Source: Ianthella basta
Taxonomy: Eukaryota; Porifera; Demospongiae; Verongiida; Ianthellidae
Assembly (NCBI GenBank): GCA_964019415.1
Contig: OZ025879.1
Coordinates: forward strand, 2,601,794-2,665,793
DNA length: 64,000 bases
Direction: 5' to 3'
Under the pieces are notes generated by a model. That model was not told the origin of the DNA and made no database searches. It was given only the letters and a program-made list of their open reading frames with translations. Positions 27,101 through 40,629 of this stretch are shown here, piece by piece. A program made the translations under genes and the position numbers. Position 1 is the first letter of the stretch, and every line of letters starts with the position of its first letter.

Positions 27101-30100
27101 TTCCTAGCTTCATCAGTGCTAGCAAACTTGTTGTCTATGACCCTCACATGCATTTCCTTGGTGCTAGTTTGACTGCTGGCTCCCCTGGAATTAGTATTGA
27201 CTTTGTGGAACAGCAGAGTGATATAGGAAGTTTCTATCCAGATCAGATGTCACCCTACCAAGATGTGTTTGGTTGCAATGTGCTAACTGAGCCAGTAGAT
27301 GGGGAAATGCCAAAGCCACTAGAAAGGGGGTTTCAAGGAACCCTGTTCAGATTACCTTTTCGTGGAATGAATTGCCCGCCCTCTGATATCTGTCGCAAAA
27401 CATTTGGTAGAGAAGAAATTCAACAGTGGAAGGAAGACTTTAAAAGACTTGCACAGAATCTGTTAGTCTTTCTTCGTCATGTGAAGATGGTGGGACTGTA
27501 CGAGCTGGAGAGTGGTGGCAATCCCACAAAGGGCATGAAAGAAGTGTGTGTCATCTCTTGTAATCATGAAACAGATTTGTTCACTCCTCGTGATTTGGTG
27601 AAAGAGTATCACAGGGATCCCGATGGTGTTTGTGGAAGCTGTTCTCTTGCACTGAAGAGCATATCTTTGGATAAATCAAGCACCACAAAGAAGGGTAACC
27701 TTGAAACAGAGAGGCATGAGCAGAAGTGGCTAGTAGCATCCGCTGTAGGGTGTGAAGGCAGCTTCAGATTTGCAAAATCATGCGATGGGATTGCAACTGG
27801 CCTCATACCCCTGACGGAAGTGGCTGTAAAGGTCTGTTGTGATGAATCTGGCTTAACTCCAGTGGTATGTGAGGGACAGCTGTTTTACTTCCTCCCACTG
27901 CCAATTGCATGTGATGTGAAGTTTCTCATTAATGGTTTCTTTGATGTGTCCACCAACAGGCGTAGTCTCAAAGATCTCCAGGACCAAAGCAAGAAGAATG
28001 TATGGAATCGCCTCCTTATTGATGACAGCCTCTCCAGTGCTGTTCTACAAGTGTTCAAAGGCCTCCAGTATTGCCACCGAGGTGATTCAACATCCCCAAC
28101 TTTCCTGGAGTCTTACTATGGTCTATTGCCTTCTCATAATGCAACTGATGATGTAAGCAGAGTGCTGAAACCAGCTTTGCTGAAAAAGATGCGGAAAGGC
28201 AACATCCCTTTCTTCCATGTCATTAACAAGATTGAACAGTGTTGGAAAAACCGTGATGAGGCCCATGTTCTTCATCAAGATTTCCATAAAGAAGACTTTG
28301 CAGCAATTTTGCCTGACATGCTCCAAGTTATGACAGAGATTTTGGGACTCAGTATTGCCAAGAATGTACCAGAAAAAGTGCAAGATGTCTTGAAGGATTT
28401 TTTGCAGATTATGTCACCCAGAAGATACTACCAGAAGTTCATCTCAAATTTGCACCTTATCGAGAGATGTAGTCGGGAAAGGCAGATTGTGTTCACCTTG
28501 AAGAACATTGCACTCATAGATGGCAAGGATAGATGGCTTGAACTGTTGCTGAAAAAGTCACAGTGCATTCCAACTGCACCAAATGGCACTTTGGTGCACC
28601 CCAAACAGCTGATTGACCCAAGTGGACCTGTACAAGCGCTGTTTGATGAATGTGATGAACGTTTTCCAGTCACTCAGCTTTGCAGTGACGAGATCAGGAG
28701 CACATTGAAGACACTTGGAATGTGCTATGATGTCTTGAATGTTGAGGATGTTGTGGAGCGGGCACGGAGTGTAGTAAACCTGTCTGCCACAGATGCAGTG
28801 AAAGCACGAAGCAGGAGTCAGCTACTTCTATATTATATCTCTGAACACAATTGTGATGTGCCCTCCTTGAGTGCAATACCCTTTATCCCTGTGATGAGGA
28901 GACCAGAGGGTGTCAGTGTACCTTGGAGGGCCAGCGACAATGGCTTTTCCAGTGCTTCTGATCTATACGACAAAATTTCCAAACTTGTATTTTCAAATGG
29001 TCTGATACTAGATCCTAACCTGCAACATCTACGAATTCCCAAAAATGTACTGGATTTTAAGGCAGATACTTCTTTAGAGCAAGTGGTTCAACACTTGAAG
29101 AACCTCATTTACTGGGCAAATGGCAGTGAGTTGAATGAAAAGGACTGGAAATTGCTGACTGATACTGCTGCAGAGGTATATGCATATTTGGAGAACCAGT
29201 TGAACGGGGAAGATGATTCAGAAGTTGGAAGGAACATTGTCCAGTGTCTTGAGGTGGACAAGAATGTGGTAGTCTGGGATGAAAACGATGGAGTGTTCCG
29301 GAAAACAGATGTGCTTGCTCTCCAGCCTCTGGAGAATGTGTCTCTGGCTCCATATCGCCTGTCTGCAAATGAGGTCCCAGCACTGAAAAGAACACCAAGA
29401 CTCTGGAAAGCTCTGGGTATCCGTGACATGCACTCCCCAGATGACTGCATAGCTGTTCTGCATGAAATGCCAACACCACTGACCAAGAAAGATGCAAGTA
29501 TTACAATGAATGTTCTCCATTTTCTTTCAAGAGAAACAGAGGTAAGAGAATGCATGCTAGTTCCAACAACCAAGCAGACATTACTGCCACCGTCAAAGTG
29601 TTATTACAATGACTTCCCTTGGAAAGAACAATCACATGTGCAGCAATTTCTGGACAAGTATGACTTTGTTGACACTGGTAGTGTACCACAAGAACTAGCT
29701 CAAAAATTTGGAGTACTACCTATTTCCACTAGAATTGCCAACCCAACAAAGTTGAAGATTAAGTATGAGCGAAAAGGGCAGCAGCTTCCACTGACTCGCC
29801 GCATCAGCCGTCTTCTTGAAGAGTACAGTGAAATTGATGATGTCCTTAAAGAGCTCATTCAGAATGCTGATGATGCAGAAGCAGGAGTGATCAAATTCCT
29901 CATTGACTGGAGGCAGCACAAGACAGAGTATCTCCTTAAGCCAGAGATGGCTCCCTGGCAAGGTCCTGCACTTTACGTGTACAATGACAAGACATTCTCT
30001 GACCAGGACTTTGACAACATTTGTGAACTGGAAGGAGCCACAAAGAGGAGAAATCCTACCAAAATTGGCCGTTTTGGTGTGGGTTTCTGTGCAGTGTACC

Positions 30101-33100
30101 ATCTGACTGATGTCCCCAGCTTTGTGAGCAGGTCACGACTAGTAATACTGGACCCAATGACAAAGTTTCTCACTGATGCTACATCAGCCAGTTCTCCTGG
30201 TATTCGTTTTGACTTTGTGGCTGAAAACAAGGAACTAACAAGCTTCTATGTTGACCAGTTGGCTCCCTATGAGGGTATCTTTGGTTGCAAGCTACTTGAT
30301 GCAATGAAAGGGTTTGATGGTACACTGTTTAGGTTTCCTTTGCGATCTGAAGCCAGTATCATATCAGAAAGAGTGTTCAAGAGAGAACAAATCTGTCAAC
30401 TGAAAGAAGTGTTGATGAGTCAAGCAGACACACTACTGGTTTTCTTGCAACACTTGAGAAAGATTGAGTTTTATGAACTTAGCGAAGAACAGGACCACAC
30501 TAATCCATCTTTGCTAGTCTCCCTGGAAAGGGATAGTTCCAGATCTGTCAATTTACTGGAGCAATTCAAGAGTGCTGTGGAGCATGGTAGCAGAATGACA
30601 CATTACAACACCACACAACAGTTCACTTTGACAAGGAGAGAGGTGGTTCCTGGAGCATCTCCAAAGTCAAAGAAGAAGGGCAGACCTGTTGCCTCACTTC
30701 AGCCCAGTAGCACAAGATGGCTTGTGGCATCAGCAGTGGGAGAACCTGGCTCAAGTTCTTGGAAGTGGGCTTGCTCTGCGGAGGGTAGGAAGAGAGGAGA
30801 TGTCCCAGTGGCTGAGGTTGCAGTACCAATTGTAGAGGGAGATGGTTTCCTTTTTCCAATGCCTCTTAAAATAGGCCAAGCATTTTGTTTCCTTCCTTTG
30901 CCCATCACCATAAGTGACCAAAAATGCTTGATCAATGGTTACTTTGAGATTTCTAAGAATCGTCGTGACCTTGCTAAGTTGCAAGATGAGCATATGAAGG
31001 ATGCATGGAACCGTTTGCTCATCAGGGATGTGTTGGTGAAGGCTTACATTGCTCTGTTGAGGCACTTTACTGACATGATTCCTAGTGACAAGTACCAACG
31101 TACCCAGTTTCTTGAATGGTATTATAAGCTCTGGCCTCTTGACACTGCTAGCCACCCTCTTAGCAAGGAACTAAAGGTTGCCTTCAAGAAAGCCCTCAGT
31201 AAATCAGACACACCTCTAGTGTGGAGCATGGCTGAAGGCGGGAAGTGGTTACCAGTCAGCGAAGTTAAGTGCCTTGATGACTCCTTCCAAAAGGCCCTGT
31301 TTGACCCAGTTCGGATCAATATTTTGGACACTTTGGTACAGCACAGATACAATATGGCTGAGCTACCATACACGATCAGAGCATCCCTGTGTTTGGGGTA
31401 TGACTCATCCATTGCAAGTGTCTCCTTCAAGCATTACTGTGAAGAGGTCTTGCTGAAAAACCTGTCACATTTGCCACATGATAAGAGAGACTCCCAGCTA
31501 CTGTTCATTTTGAAGCACTTGGGAGCCCTAAGCGATGCTGAAGAAGAGGATTGGTTGGTGGAGCTGCTTACATCCACTGCATGCATTCCCTGTGAACCAA
31601 ACGGTGCTCTTCTTTGCCCCACAAAGCTTGTGTTTCCAGAGGGACTGCTATGTGAACTGTATGAGGTGGATGAAGAACGATTTCCATCCAAGGAATATTG
31701 CAAAGTGAAGCACTCACTTGTGGAACTGGGAATGGCCGCTCATAAATTGAAAAATGATGATGTACTTGAGCGAGCTAATGTGATACATACACTGTCAGCA
31801 GATAAGGCAAGACAGCGATGTGAGAGCTTCATTCAATATCTTACAACTGTTCACTTTATCAGCGAGGTAAAGGATGCACCATGGAATTGGTCAGAACACT
31901 TGAAGAATCCAACAATTGAAGCACTTTCAGACATTGCGTTTCTGCCAGTTCAGCAGAGACCCAGTGGATCAACCATTCCTTGGTATGGTGACTCAGCACT
32001 GTTTGCAAGTCCAAAGGTAATGTACTCTCAGCAAGGAAGTGACATGCTTTTCAGTTGCAAATTCACAGCTGACCTACCTGCTGGCCATGATATCAAGAAG
32101 CTATACTTCTTCAAGTCACCTGCATGTGAGGATATTCTAAGCCATGTCATGGAGATTGTCAAATGGGCTGAGGATGTTGAGACAGAGATGATGCCACAAG
32201 ACCTTGCCATCCTTGACAGGTGCATGCCTGTTGTGTATGGGAGACTCGATAACAGCTTGCAGTTCACAGAGGGAGAAGATTTTCCCAAAGTAGGTCCTAG
32301 GTCTCAAGGAACATTGTTGTACCAAGCAGGTACAGCAAGCACCACAACAACTGAAGTAGATTTGCCTTGGAAAGAGATGGTAGTAAAGGAATTAAAGTAT
32401 AGGTCATTTATTTGGCAAGGAAGTAATATAGGCAAGAGGTTCCACAGTCCTGCTCAGACTGTGAGTGACAGTCGTCTCAAGCAAAGCTACTATCCTTACT
32501 TGGTCAAGTTGAGCCCAGAGAATGAACAGTATCAGCAGCTCTTCGAAGCCCTTGGTGTAGAAACTATGCTTTCTAGTGACACAATAGCAGATGTTTTAAA
32601 TAGCATTAGAAGAGATTGGGCAGAAGTTAAAATTGATGACCCAGAATTGATGGACTTCATTATTCACATAGCCCAGCAGCAGTTCCACTCTCATCATGAT
32701 GACAACCTGGTTTTCTACCTACCAGATGATGAAGGGGTGATGAGGAATGCCAGGGAGATGGCGTATCCTGAAAGCGTTACAGAATCAGACATTTTCCTTG
32801 AAGACCTCACTCATGTTTTGGCTCACTTCGTTAGTGACCGCATACCAAAAGCAGCTGCTAAATGTATGGGTGTGCAGGACATTCTCACCAACATCATGTG
32901 TCATTTTGAAGACAATGAATATTTCAAGGAAGAAGACTTTGGCCAAAAGGAGGAGATATGTACTCGCCTGAACAACATTCTCAAACAGTACCCTGCTGAT
33001 GTATCTATCTTCAAGGAGTTCATTCAGAATGCTGAGGATGCCATGGCAACAGAGATAGCATTTGTGATTGATCACAGGCACAATTATGGAGCAAACTCAA

Positions 33101-36100
33101 TGTTTGCTCATGATGACAAATGGAAGTCTTTGCAAACAATGCCTGCACTATTGGTTTTCAACAATCGCAAGTTTCAAGAAGCAGACATTCAAAGTATTAA
33201 AGAATTAGGAATTGGTGGGAAGGCAGATGCCTCAGACAAGATTGGTCGCTTTGGTGTGGGCTTCAATGTTGCTTATCATGTCACAGACTGCCCCATTTTG
33301 GTGTCATTTGGTGAGGGTGGGTTGGCTGAGAACTTCTGTGTCTTTGATCCTCAATTCAAATATGTTCCCAATCGCCAGGGTACCCCTAGACAGCTACCAG
33401 GAGCAAGATACAGGATGAAGAATGTGGATGGTAAGAACTCAAGTGAGCATTTTCCTGACCAATTTGCTCCTTTCTTGATGGATGTGATACCTCAGATGGC
33501 CAAATCTGCTCCAGGAAGCTTTGCAGACTGTGAGGCCAACTGGCCACATGGCTGCAGTGTCTTCCGTCTACCTCTCACCAGAGCCAGTAGACATCACATA
33601 GATGAGACCTCCACTAAAACGGAATTCAATAGATCACAAGGGTTGCTAGGATGTGCAATGACTCTCCCTCACCTTAGTGGGCTTGTAAGGGATTTGACTG
33701 AACAGGCTCCAGGTATGCTGCTCTTCCTAAACCACTTGAAGCAGATTTCAGTATTTGAAGTGTCAGATAAAGGCAAAGTTCTCAGTCCATGGACAGTTGA
33801 GGTAAGACACAGTTCAGACAACCTGATAAAGTGCAGTCAATTTACCTCTGATATTAAAGGAGCATGCGCTAGTTTAGAAGGTGATGACTTCCAGGAGCAG
33901 CCTTGTCCAGACAGCTTTCAAGTAACTTACAGCATACAGTTAATGACCACAACAACAACTCCAGAAACACCTGAATGTACTTCAGTAGATGGCTCTATTG
34001 CCAATCAGGCAGACAAAGAAATGGTTGTTCAAATTCCACAGACTTTGCCTTCAAGCATTCACACAGCTGCTTCAATGTCTGTAAGCAGCACTGCAGTATC
34101 CACTACCAGTGCACAGGCAAGTATTATAGATTTGAAACAAGTTGAAGATCAAGATAGAGAGTTATGTAATGACAGCCCTAGGGAAGTGGTATTAACAAAA
34201 CACACTGATTCAACATGGGTCATCAGCAAGCGGTTTGGTTTGTCTGACATCCCTGAAGAACTGCTTTACAGAGGAAGTAAGGAGCAACTCTTTCCTTTGG
34301 CTGGAGTAGCAATCCTGCTACCAGATAGTAGTGGGACTTATGATGGCTCTACCTTCACTGGTACACTGTACAGTCATTTACCTCTTCCTCTGAATACAGG
34401 AATCCCTGCTCACATTAATGGCCGTTTCTGGGTGGACCCCTCTCGCAAGCACCTGGAAGGCTTTTTGGGCACAGGAAGAAAGAGAAATCTTTTGGATAAG
34501 TGGAATGAAGCTATCCTTCAACAGGTGGTACCGAGGGCTTATGTCAATGCTGTAACATACTGCAAAATGTATGTCCAGAACAGTAAAGCTTTCTATGAAT
34601 GGTTCTACAACCGTCTCCTTGCACAACCTACACTGTCTTCTGTACTAGATGATTTCCATTTCAGCAAATGCGTATACGAACTAATGATTGAAGAAGAATG
34701 TGAAATTCTTATTGCTGATGCACCAGCCACAGAAGATACCACAGAGGTGAAATGGCTAGCCCTTACAGCAAATGCAGATAATCCCAGAAAAGGTTGGTTC
34801 TTTGCTGGAGACCCTGAAATTGGAGACCCTGAAGTGAGAAACGTGCTCCTCTCCATTGGTGTGAAGCTAGTTTCTACATCAGTTGTAACTTCAAACTCTA
34901 TGTTGCAAACATACTCTGGAGACGTTACAGTGGATATGGCCAGGAAGTACCTGATAATGGTTGCCCCTTACCTCAAGGACCACAAGGATGTTATAGTATC
35001 AGCTCTGGTACCTCTGTTGACCTATGTTCTTAGTGGAATTGACTCTCCAGAGCAGTGTAGTGCTGTCAATGGCCTGCCTCTAATGCTGACTAAAAATGAT
35101 CAGTTGAGACTAATTGACACCAGCACTCCATTGTTTTCATTGGAATTTATAGACCTTCTTCCAGAACACTGCATGGAAAAGTTTGTGTCACATCTGCTTA
35201 GTGAGTCAGAACTAATGGACAAACTACTCAAGCTTAAACTGGTAACACAAATCAGTCCAGGGTATTTAGCTGAGAAAATTGAATTACCCAATAAGCCACT
35301 GGCCAACTTTCATGAGTGCAACATGGAGCTACTGCGAAGACTATGGTGCTATATTGCTGATTCCATCTCTTCCACCCCTAATATTTTGGCCTACTTTCAT
35401 CATGTCTCCATTATTCCCACAAGCCGATCTACAGTGGTCTCAGTGAGTAACTGTAAGACAGTGCTGAGAGAACATGGTTCAGTGACATTGCTGAGCAAGC
35501 TTCAACTCCCAGTGCTGGACTTCTCACAAGTCTATGACAAAGCCGATGTCACACTAACTGCTGTTGTTAAAGAATTATTGGCAGTTGAGAGCAAAGCAGA
35601 TGAAATGCTGGAAGTTGTTGTAAACCATCTAAGTCAAGAGCCAAGATTAGCTACCATTGTTGGAGTGAAGCGTATTGAAGTGGATGGGTTTATTGGGTTT
35701 TTGTTAAAGTGTGATTACCTACACGAGTATGTAGGCACACTGAAGAAGCTGAATATTTTCAATGTAATATGTGATGGGTGGGAGTCCCTGGAACGAAAGA
35801 GTGTGGTGTATGCTTTGCCTGAAAACCAAACACCAGAAGTGGGCCTGAAAACTATATCCAGCAATTCCAAAATGCAGATCATCAAGATCAACCACCTACA
35901 TCACCAGTTTTATGAGACAGTTGGTGTGCAGGTGCTTGATAGACCTGGCTTCTATGCCAAAGTTATCATTCCTCATTTTGCACTCTTACCTGCAGAAGCT
36001 CAAATCATCCATCTTCAGCACATGATTCAACAAAATGATTTGATTGCTCTTCTGCAACAACTGTGTGATGTTCGTTTCATCAAAGATAATAGAAGGGCAG

Positions 36101-39100
36101 GTCCACAACTAGCTTCAGAGTACTTTGACCCTGTTGAAGAGCTGTTAAAAGAATTTCTGACATCTGAGAAGTTTCCACCTGAAGTTTGGTGTGAGGAAGA
36201 CAATCTGAAGCTCTTGAGACAGTTAGGCTTAAGGTCATCTGTCTCTGAAGACTTGTGGAGGAAGTTTGCTCGAAGAATTAAGGACTCTGGAAAGAAGGCA
36301 GATAGCAGGGCACAAATGTTGTTAACATCACTGCAGAGTCATATTCAAGATGCTTGTTCTTCAGACTCTTCAACCGTTACAGTACAAAAGCAGCCACAGC
36401 AAGACCCACAGCAGCTGCTGCAATTCTTGCACAGTATTGCTGACATTGACTTCATTCCCTACAGAATTCCTTTTGATGTTGAACATGCTTTTCGTCAGCT
36501 GGCAATTGATGTTCCTGTACCAGAAAAGAAGTTCATTTGCTTTAGAAATTCAGTGTTCTGTGAAGTGGATGAGGCACAGTTGGTGTGCTTTAGCAAACAT
36601 CCACATGTTGACTGTCATGTTTTGTTCAGTTTCAGTCACCAATCCAAAGGACAGGCTATTGTGAAGCAGGTGTTGTCTGCCCTAGGACTGCAGCTACCAT
36701 CTGTGGCATTGGTATGTGATAACCTGAAGCAGCTAGTTGCCCGTTTAGTACAGTGCATTGTATCTTCTAACCAAGACAGTCAAGAAGGTGTTCAAAGACT
36801 GCAGAAGCTCTTCATGTGCCACTACAACTATCTTGCAAAGTATCACAATGAGCAGTCACTAGCAGAAATATCTGATCATCTTAAAAGTGAGAATTGTTTG
36901 TTCATCCCATTGGATAAGTCATTCAAGATAGAGAGGGGAACAAACCTTGTGGCAGCCAGGTCACACCACACCAGACCATATACAATGTATTTGCATTGCA
37001 TCCCACGATACCTTGCATCATCTCACTACTCAGACTTTCTAAGTGCTGTTGGAGTTTTAGGGAGCCTGTCAGCTAGCCACTATGTTCACACTCTGAAGAG
37101 GCTAGCTAGTATGAGTAGAGAACCTAACTTATTGAGAGCAATAAGAGCCCTGTACGAAGACCTTGTAGCTCTGCTAGAGGGTGCAGAAGACTCAGATAAG
37201 GCTCTAAATGCTTGTGAAAAACCAATTCTACTGCCAGCATGCAATGCAGAACTGCTTCCTGCTGACCAACTTGTTCTAAATGATGCAGAATGGATAAAGG
37301 AAAGATTGGAGCAGTGTTCTGACTATGATTTCATAATGCCTCCACCCAGTAAGAGTAGTGGACAGGTATCTCTACCTCCCTGTCTTGGAGTACAACCACT
37401 GAGTGAGTTGATCTTTGAAGAACTGGACAAGGCTGCAGTACTGGACAGGGACAACCGTTGTGAAGCAGAGCTCAAGGCCGAAGTTGCTCTGGAGGGAGAA
37501 TCAGTTGAAGGATGCCCTTATTCAGGACAGTTTGTGTACCTTATTCAATCAAAAGAGTTTGCACTTGGTCTTCGAAGAATGATAAGTCACCAACTGGGAG
37601 GGAAGCCTCTTTCCAGAGAGCATGAGCAAGCTATTGAGGCTGTTCAGAACTTCGATGTCAAGTGTGTCTATGCAATCAGAACTCATTTGAGGCATCGAAA
37701 CACTGGTTATGTACCTGGCAGTGATAACGACGATGTTCCTTGCTTTCTCGATGGCAAGAAATGCCTCTATGTGAGATTTCATCCCAAGATTGAATTTGAC
37801 AGCAGTAGACGACTTTTGCACATGGTAGTAAAGTGTATATATAGAGTCCTTGGTGGATGCCTTGATGCCATGCACTTGCGTGAAGTCCTGGAATCCTGTA
37901 ATCCTGCTGCTGTGGAGCGGGTCTTGGACCAGAATGAAGTAAGGGCATACAAGATACAAGAGGAGGCTGATGGACAGATGACACAGTATGAAGAAGGTCA
38001 AGGTGCAGAAATTATAAATGACCTTGAGCTAATGTTGACCTGCAACTTCAGAGAGGGAGACATGGTCAAGTACTGCAGTGAGAATAGCAGAATAGTAATT
38101 GCAACAGTCCTCAAAGTGACAGAGGAGAGCTCAGACAATGAAGATTTCCCCTTCCCTCCAACTCTCCATCTGAAGCTATCACCTGGAAGTGATGGAGAGT
38201 CAGAACAGAAGGCCATGAGCTCCTTACTTGTCTGCAAGTTTCTATCACCAGAGCAGATTGCACACCTTGAATCTCTTAGCGGAGCACTGGGCAACTTGGA
38301 GCAGCAACAGAATATACTTGGGCTCTCACAGGAGATGAATGTTCTTCTGGAATTGCCTTGCAGTAGCAAGGAAGACCTGCTAAAATACCTTTCTAGCATC
38401 AGTAATGCCCTGGGGCAGTATAAGAGTCCACAGGTGTTCTTTGCCATTGAAAGGATGTTGTTTCAGCTGCATTTTTATTGTGTGCACAGAAACAGGCGGC
38501 CAGAAAAATTTAGTGAGTTAGCAGAATCACTGAAATCAGTCTTTGCAGCCCATTGCTCTGACAATTTCATGCAATCCCTTGAAAGAAAAACTGTCAGCTT
38601 AGTGCAACCACTGCCAACTGTACAGCCTGATGAAAGGGTTTACCAAAGACAAGAGTCATACAGAGAACTCAGTGAATGGAGGACCCCGACTGTTCAGTCC
38701 ACTCCAACTGACACAGGAAGCTGTGGGTCTACTTACCTTGGACAGTACATTCCTCCAATACCACCTCATGCTCCCACCCTGTCTTCTGGACAGAGGAGCA
38801 TGCAAAGCGGAACATATTACCCTGTAGCACCTGCTCCTGGGACACTCAGAGGTGGTGGGGCATACATTTGGGGAGGTGGCACAGGGCATGGTGTCCAGCA
38901 GTCTATCTGGCCAGAGGTAACAGAAGAAGTAATCCCTGTTCCAGCTCCAACAGTGAGTCTTGAGGATGCCTTCATTTGGCTAAAGGATGCATGCCGCACT
39001 GTGCAGCTTGTCAAAGAAATGGAGGATGTTACGGAAGTCATAGACATGCCCAGCCTGGAAGGAGCAGTACAAGCCAGTGTCTACAAGTATCCTGAGACTC

Positions 39101-40629
39101 TCTGCTTCTATGCTCATGAGATTGTGCTCAAGTGCTTGAAGGCTGTGTTTTTTGCTTACTGTGGTTTGCCCAACCAGTTGGTGGAGTGCAGCAATCTGGT
39201 ACAGCTGCACCAGACACTGATGGGGAAGCTTGCAGGAAACCGTGAAGTTCAGAGTGTTTTAGGAGAAACTGCACGTAGCTATGTCCACCTAGTGAGTGGA
39301 CATGGGGACTGTTGTCGGTTCCCCTCATATGACCCCCCAGCCCTGCCCTGTGACACTCACTCCCCGGCTGTGGCTAGAGAAGTGTTGAGATCAGCCATGT
39401 GCTTTGTGGAGGAGATACAGAAACTGGCCCAGATTCGTGCGTTCTTCCCTGAAGGTCTGGAGTCCTTCACTGTTGTTCGACCAGACAGCTGGACAGAGCA
39501 GGAAGGAGGTTAGCAAGTGTTTCATTGAAGCATTCACAGTTTAAACATGCAGTGAAAGGAATGAGCTTATGTTGTTTGCCTTCAACTAGCATCTGACACT
39601 ATGAAGTGTATACTTGTAGATCACGTCTGTACATTCTTCAAAACTTCTGAAATTAAGACATATTTGCCTGATCAACAACTCTATTTCTGTTGCATTTATT
39701 GTGTAGTGGTACAAACTGTAAGGGCCACTCAGACAATACAAGGTGTAAATGGCAATGTAGCAACTAATAATTATACAATTTGTGTTGTGCCAATCATGGC
39801 CTGTGCACAAGGTTGCATCGATCTTCCTTTCCACTAATCATAATCGTCAGTAGAAGCTGATCATAGACTACATGTTTGGCAAAGTGGTTGTTGTGATCAT
39901 CAATCAACTTCAGCAGCTCCAAAACTTATCTTATTGCATGAAAGGTGTAGTGATGCGATATGTCCTTATCTCTAAACTTGATATGTAGAGTTTCCTTCCC
40001 ACTGGGAAAGACACGGGGAAGAAGAGGAGTTGAAGGTTGTTCCTGTCAACCCTCACAGTCGAGAGTTCAAGGAGATAGCAGCCCTCTTCGCTAGGACCAT
40101 GCCAACTGATAGGTATACCATTCAGAGGCTAGAGCGAGTACAGAACAGGGTTCTGTGGATGAGGTACCGTGACTGCAAGGAACGATTTAAGAGGGATCTG
40201 CCCTCTGCAGGGGAGAAGCACTTGTTCCATGGAACACGACAGAACGACCCTGAAGTCATTTATAGTGGTGATGTCGGATTTGATGTTGGCCACAGCAAAG
40301 TTGGGTGGTGGGGAACAGGAATCTACTTTGCAGTCAATGCATCTTACTCTGACCGTTATGCACATGCAAAAAATGTTCTTGGACACCGCACACCACTTTG
40401 CAAGATGCTGGTTGCCAAGGTTCTCACTGGGTTGCCCTTTGTTTCACTTCCAAACAGGGAACTGAGATTCCCACCTGAGCGAGCTGACACAGGTGCTGGG
40501 GAGGGAAGAGTGAGACGTCACTACAACAGTGTGCAAGGGACGAGTAGTGGATCAGAAGTGTATACCACTTATAACAATGAACAGGCTTACCCTGCTTACA
40601 TCATTTCTTATAATATTATATCCAGGTAA
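18108..40629 (+). CDS. Sacsin-like giant protein B: four sacsin repeats, HEPN and PARP domains
   Basis: Predicted exons are 18108-18123, 18215-18306, 18399-18657, 22898-39508 and 39989-40629, all in phase, giving about 5,872 residues. The start is the ATG reading MSDDE; exon 2 could instead begin at 18191, adding eight residues in the same frame. HSP90-like ATPase boxes (ELIQNADDA-type then GRFGxGF) mark four sacsin repeats at residues of about 37, 1434, 2438 and 3493. A J-domain-like segment without HPD lies near nt 38380-38560, a HEPN-like domain near residues 5475-5655, and a PARP catalytic domain at about 5660-5872. Human sacsin has three repeats, an N-terminal ubiquitin-like domain and no PARP; no ubiquitin-like domain is seen here. 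The giant exon is 16.6 kb. The gene is a tandem duplicate of gene A. The sacsin assignment is secure; the function of the fusion is inferred only. Confidence 0.87.
18703..19517. mobile_element. Non-autonomous DNA transposon with CCGTATTTGTCCG termini
   Basis: The left end reads CCGTATTTGTCCG and then TATAGAGGCCGGG. The right end is its inverse, ending CGGACAAATACGG. Both ends are flanked by TA (18701-18702 and 19518-19519), which suggests a TA target-site duplication of the Tc1/mariner kind. Sub-terminal tandem repeats of a GAATAGAGGCCGGG-like unit lie inside both ends: about six at the left, and on the right the inverted and direct forms. No transposase is seen, so it is a MITE-like derivative. 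The superfamily is inferred from TA only. Confidence 0.75.
21832..21921. repeat. Inverted repeat with 40-bp arms (hairpin)
   Basis: The left arm (about 21832-21872) and right arm (about 21882-21921) are reverse complements with two or three mismatches around a 9-base loop. Weaker symmetry extends outwards, with CAGTG-like sequence on both sides. It could be the core of a foldback element. In the pre-mRNA of gene B it would form a long stem. Confidence 0.8.
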
